DNA of 33,373 nucleotides, taken from Flavobacteriales bacterium. GTDB taxonomy: Bacteria; Bacteroidota; Bacteroidia; Flavobacteriales_E; Vicingaceae. Under the pieces are notes generated by a model. It searched no databases. It saw nothing but the letters and a program-made list of their open reading frames with translations, and was not told the DNA's origin. Positions 32,620 to 33,373 of the stretch are shown in pieces; position 1 is the first letter of the stretch; the number at the start of each line of letters is the position of its first letter. The translations under genes and the position numbers were made by a program. Where the stretch lies: assembly GCA_002706365.1 (NCBI GenBank), contig PALM01000029.1, positions 1 to 33,373 on the forward strand, in the 5' to 3' direction.

Positions 32620-33159
32620 ATGAGATATGTACTATTAGTTCTTTTCGTTACTACTTTAAGTTTCAGCTTAAAGTCTCAAGAAGTTATTGCAGTTGAATCT
32701 ATTAAAGTCAAGGGTGTTCGATTAATACTAGTAATTGAAGCGGATAAGGATACAACCCTAACTATTCGCATTAGGAACAGAAGATTGTCTCCAATATATT
32801 TTGATACTACATTCTTTGATGTATCGATGTATTCTAATGATAGTTACCGTCTAGTTTATGGGCAAGGTTCAGATGTTCAATCAATATTGCCAATGCAATT
32901 ATTGAAATTGAAGAAACTGGATTTGTTTGAGACAACAATCGAAATACCAAAAGGCAATCTAGATATGGCTCTTATTGGAGAGATTCATTTTTTGACCCCG
33001 AGTGATTTAAGAGAGTTGGAGTTAAATAAGAGCCTAGAGAGTAAGCTTCCAATTTATAGTGGAGAAAATATAGATACTAGACTTTTGAAATTCAAAGCGA
33101 CAATAATATCCTTTGATGGATTGAAGCCAGAGATAAAATGGTCTGGTCGCAATTGGTAA
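32620..33159 (+). CDS. Small exported protein, unknown function
   Basis: A 179-residue protein from the chosen ATG, which begins a clear signal peptide ('MRYVLLVLFVTTLSFSLKSQ', cut before Gln20 or Glu21). A frame extension with TTG at 32581 would add 13 polar residues in front of the signal and overlaps a promoter box. The mature protein reads as one beta-sandwich of about 150 residues: 'VKGVRLILVIEADKDTTLTI', 'IRNRRLSPIYFDTTFF', then 'DLFETTIEIPKGNLDMALIG' and a C-terminal 'IISFDGLKPEIKWSGRNW'. There is no cysteine and no enzyme motif. The style (a beta-sandwich with Asp-Thr and Asn-rich turns) recalls minor periplasmic proteins of Bacteroidota, but I cannot assign a family. It is flanked by repeat DNA on both sides. 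Confidence 0.65.
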   Translation: MRYVLLVLFVTTLSFSLKSQEVIAVESIKVKGVRLILVIEADKDTTLTIRIRNRRLSPIYFDTTFFDVSMYSNDSYRLVYGQGSDVQSILPMQLLKLKKLDLFETTIEIPKGNLDMALIGEIHFLTPSDLRELELNKSLESKLPIYSGENIDTRLLKFKATIISFDGLKPEIKWSGRNW

Positions 33160-33373
33160 GTTTGATTATAAGGGTCTGTACACTGTTTTCTGAGAATCTG
33201 CACTCTTAAAGTTTCTGATTCCTGCCCTTAGCGGAGTCGAAGAGTCAGATTTCTGATTTGGGAAGATCCGTCTTCGTCATCGTCCTCGTCATCAAAAAGA
33301 GCCAGCTGTATTGCCCCTCTTATTTGAAGTTTGAAGACTGAAAATTGAAGATTAAGGATGCCGGACTCGAACC
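33160..33373. other. Repeat-rich intergenic tail reaching the window edge
   Basis: The tract contains a CTTAGCGGAGTCGAAG element (33228-33242) related to the one at 424-443, and TCAGATTTCTGAT (33245-33257), whose complement occurs at 10716-10728 in the left arm of the cassette. It also has TTTGAAG/TTGAAGATTAAGG units near 33330-33358. On the minus strand the last bases read GGTTCGAGTCCGGC, which looks like a tRNA T-arm, but the tRNA body lies outside. A minus-strand frame of about 48 codons with an acidic DDEDDDED run also enters from the edge and stops at a TAA near 33229. None of these is secure. Confidence 0.4.

Noticed and set aside
33356-33373. A partial tRNA gene on the minus strand
   Set aside because: Only a T-arm-like sequence is visible; the implied 5' acceptor (TAAGGAT) is unusual and the body is outside the window, so it is not called as a gene.
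1-33373. CRISPR arrays, prophage, insertion sequences with transposase
   Set aside because: No regularly spaced direct repeats with unique spacers and no transposase, integrase or phage structural gene were found.

Overview
The window looks like chromosomal DNA of a member of the Bacteroidota, probably a free-living, perhaps marine, flavobacterium or cytophagian; genus cannot be resolved from the sequence. The reasons are: a three-gene succinate dehydrogenase with a single five-helix cytochrome b subunit, the long (644-residue) form of IspG, many exported proteins with signal peptides ending just before Gln (A/S-Q), lipoboxes of the type (S/T/A)-C, a 'two-component regulator propeller' protein, a C-terminal type IX secretion sorting-domain remnant, almost no Shine-Dalgarno sequences, and repeated matches to the Bacteroidota promoter -7 element TAnnTTTG. 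Base composition is moderate to AT-rich throughout and I see no transposase, integrase, phage or CRISPR array.

Layout. 1-484 is repeat-rich intergenic DNA with small palindromes. 485-6026 is a five-gene minus-strand operon: sdhC-sdhA-sdhB, then a methionine/glutamine-type aminotransferase and an omega-amidase of the nitrilase family, tightly packed, with one-base and four-base overlaps in the distal part. A divergent promoter region (6027-6244) separates it from pepP (Xaa-Pro aminopeptidase) and an alpha/beta hydrolase on the plus strand. 8325-8761 holds minus-strand debris: the tail of a type IX secretion cargo protein and a possible 49-codon gene. ispG follows, and between its stop codon and the stop codon of a convergent cysteine-cluster (DUF3109) gene sits a 488-bp cassette with 19-bp perfect inverted repeats around a four-helix-bundle (23S rRNA intervening-sequence type) gene.

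12070-21555 is an envelope/signalling island read entirely on the plus strand. It starts and ends with a pair made of a small outer-membrane beta-barrel gene plus a lipoprotein gene; the two barrel genes are paralogues and carry nearly the same promoter block. Between them lies an operon of a lipoprotein, an exported seven-repeat propeller fused to a caspase-like peptidase with intact His/Cys dyad, and a 1090-residue membrane receptor with a periplasmic propeller, Y_Y_Y domain, one membrane helix and a cytoplasmic SpoIIE/PP2C phosphatase. This operon is the best candidate for an undescribed system: an envelope sensor that could couple external signals to a cytoplasmic partner-switching pathway and to a periplasmic protease.

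21655-33159 is mostly housekeeping and envelope: glyS, an OmpA-like lipoprotein, exonuclease III, a 1156-residue putative outer-membrane barrel of unknown role with a TTG start, a membrane-anchored coiled-coil protein, comF, free-methionine-(R)-sulfoxide reductase, an Ig-like lipoprotein with a GTG start, and a small exported protein. The last 210 bases again contain ATCAGA-type repeats and a tRNA T-arm-like sequence at the very edge. All assignments come from reading the sequence; no database search was possible.
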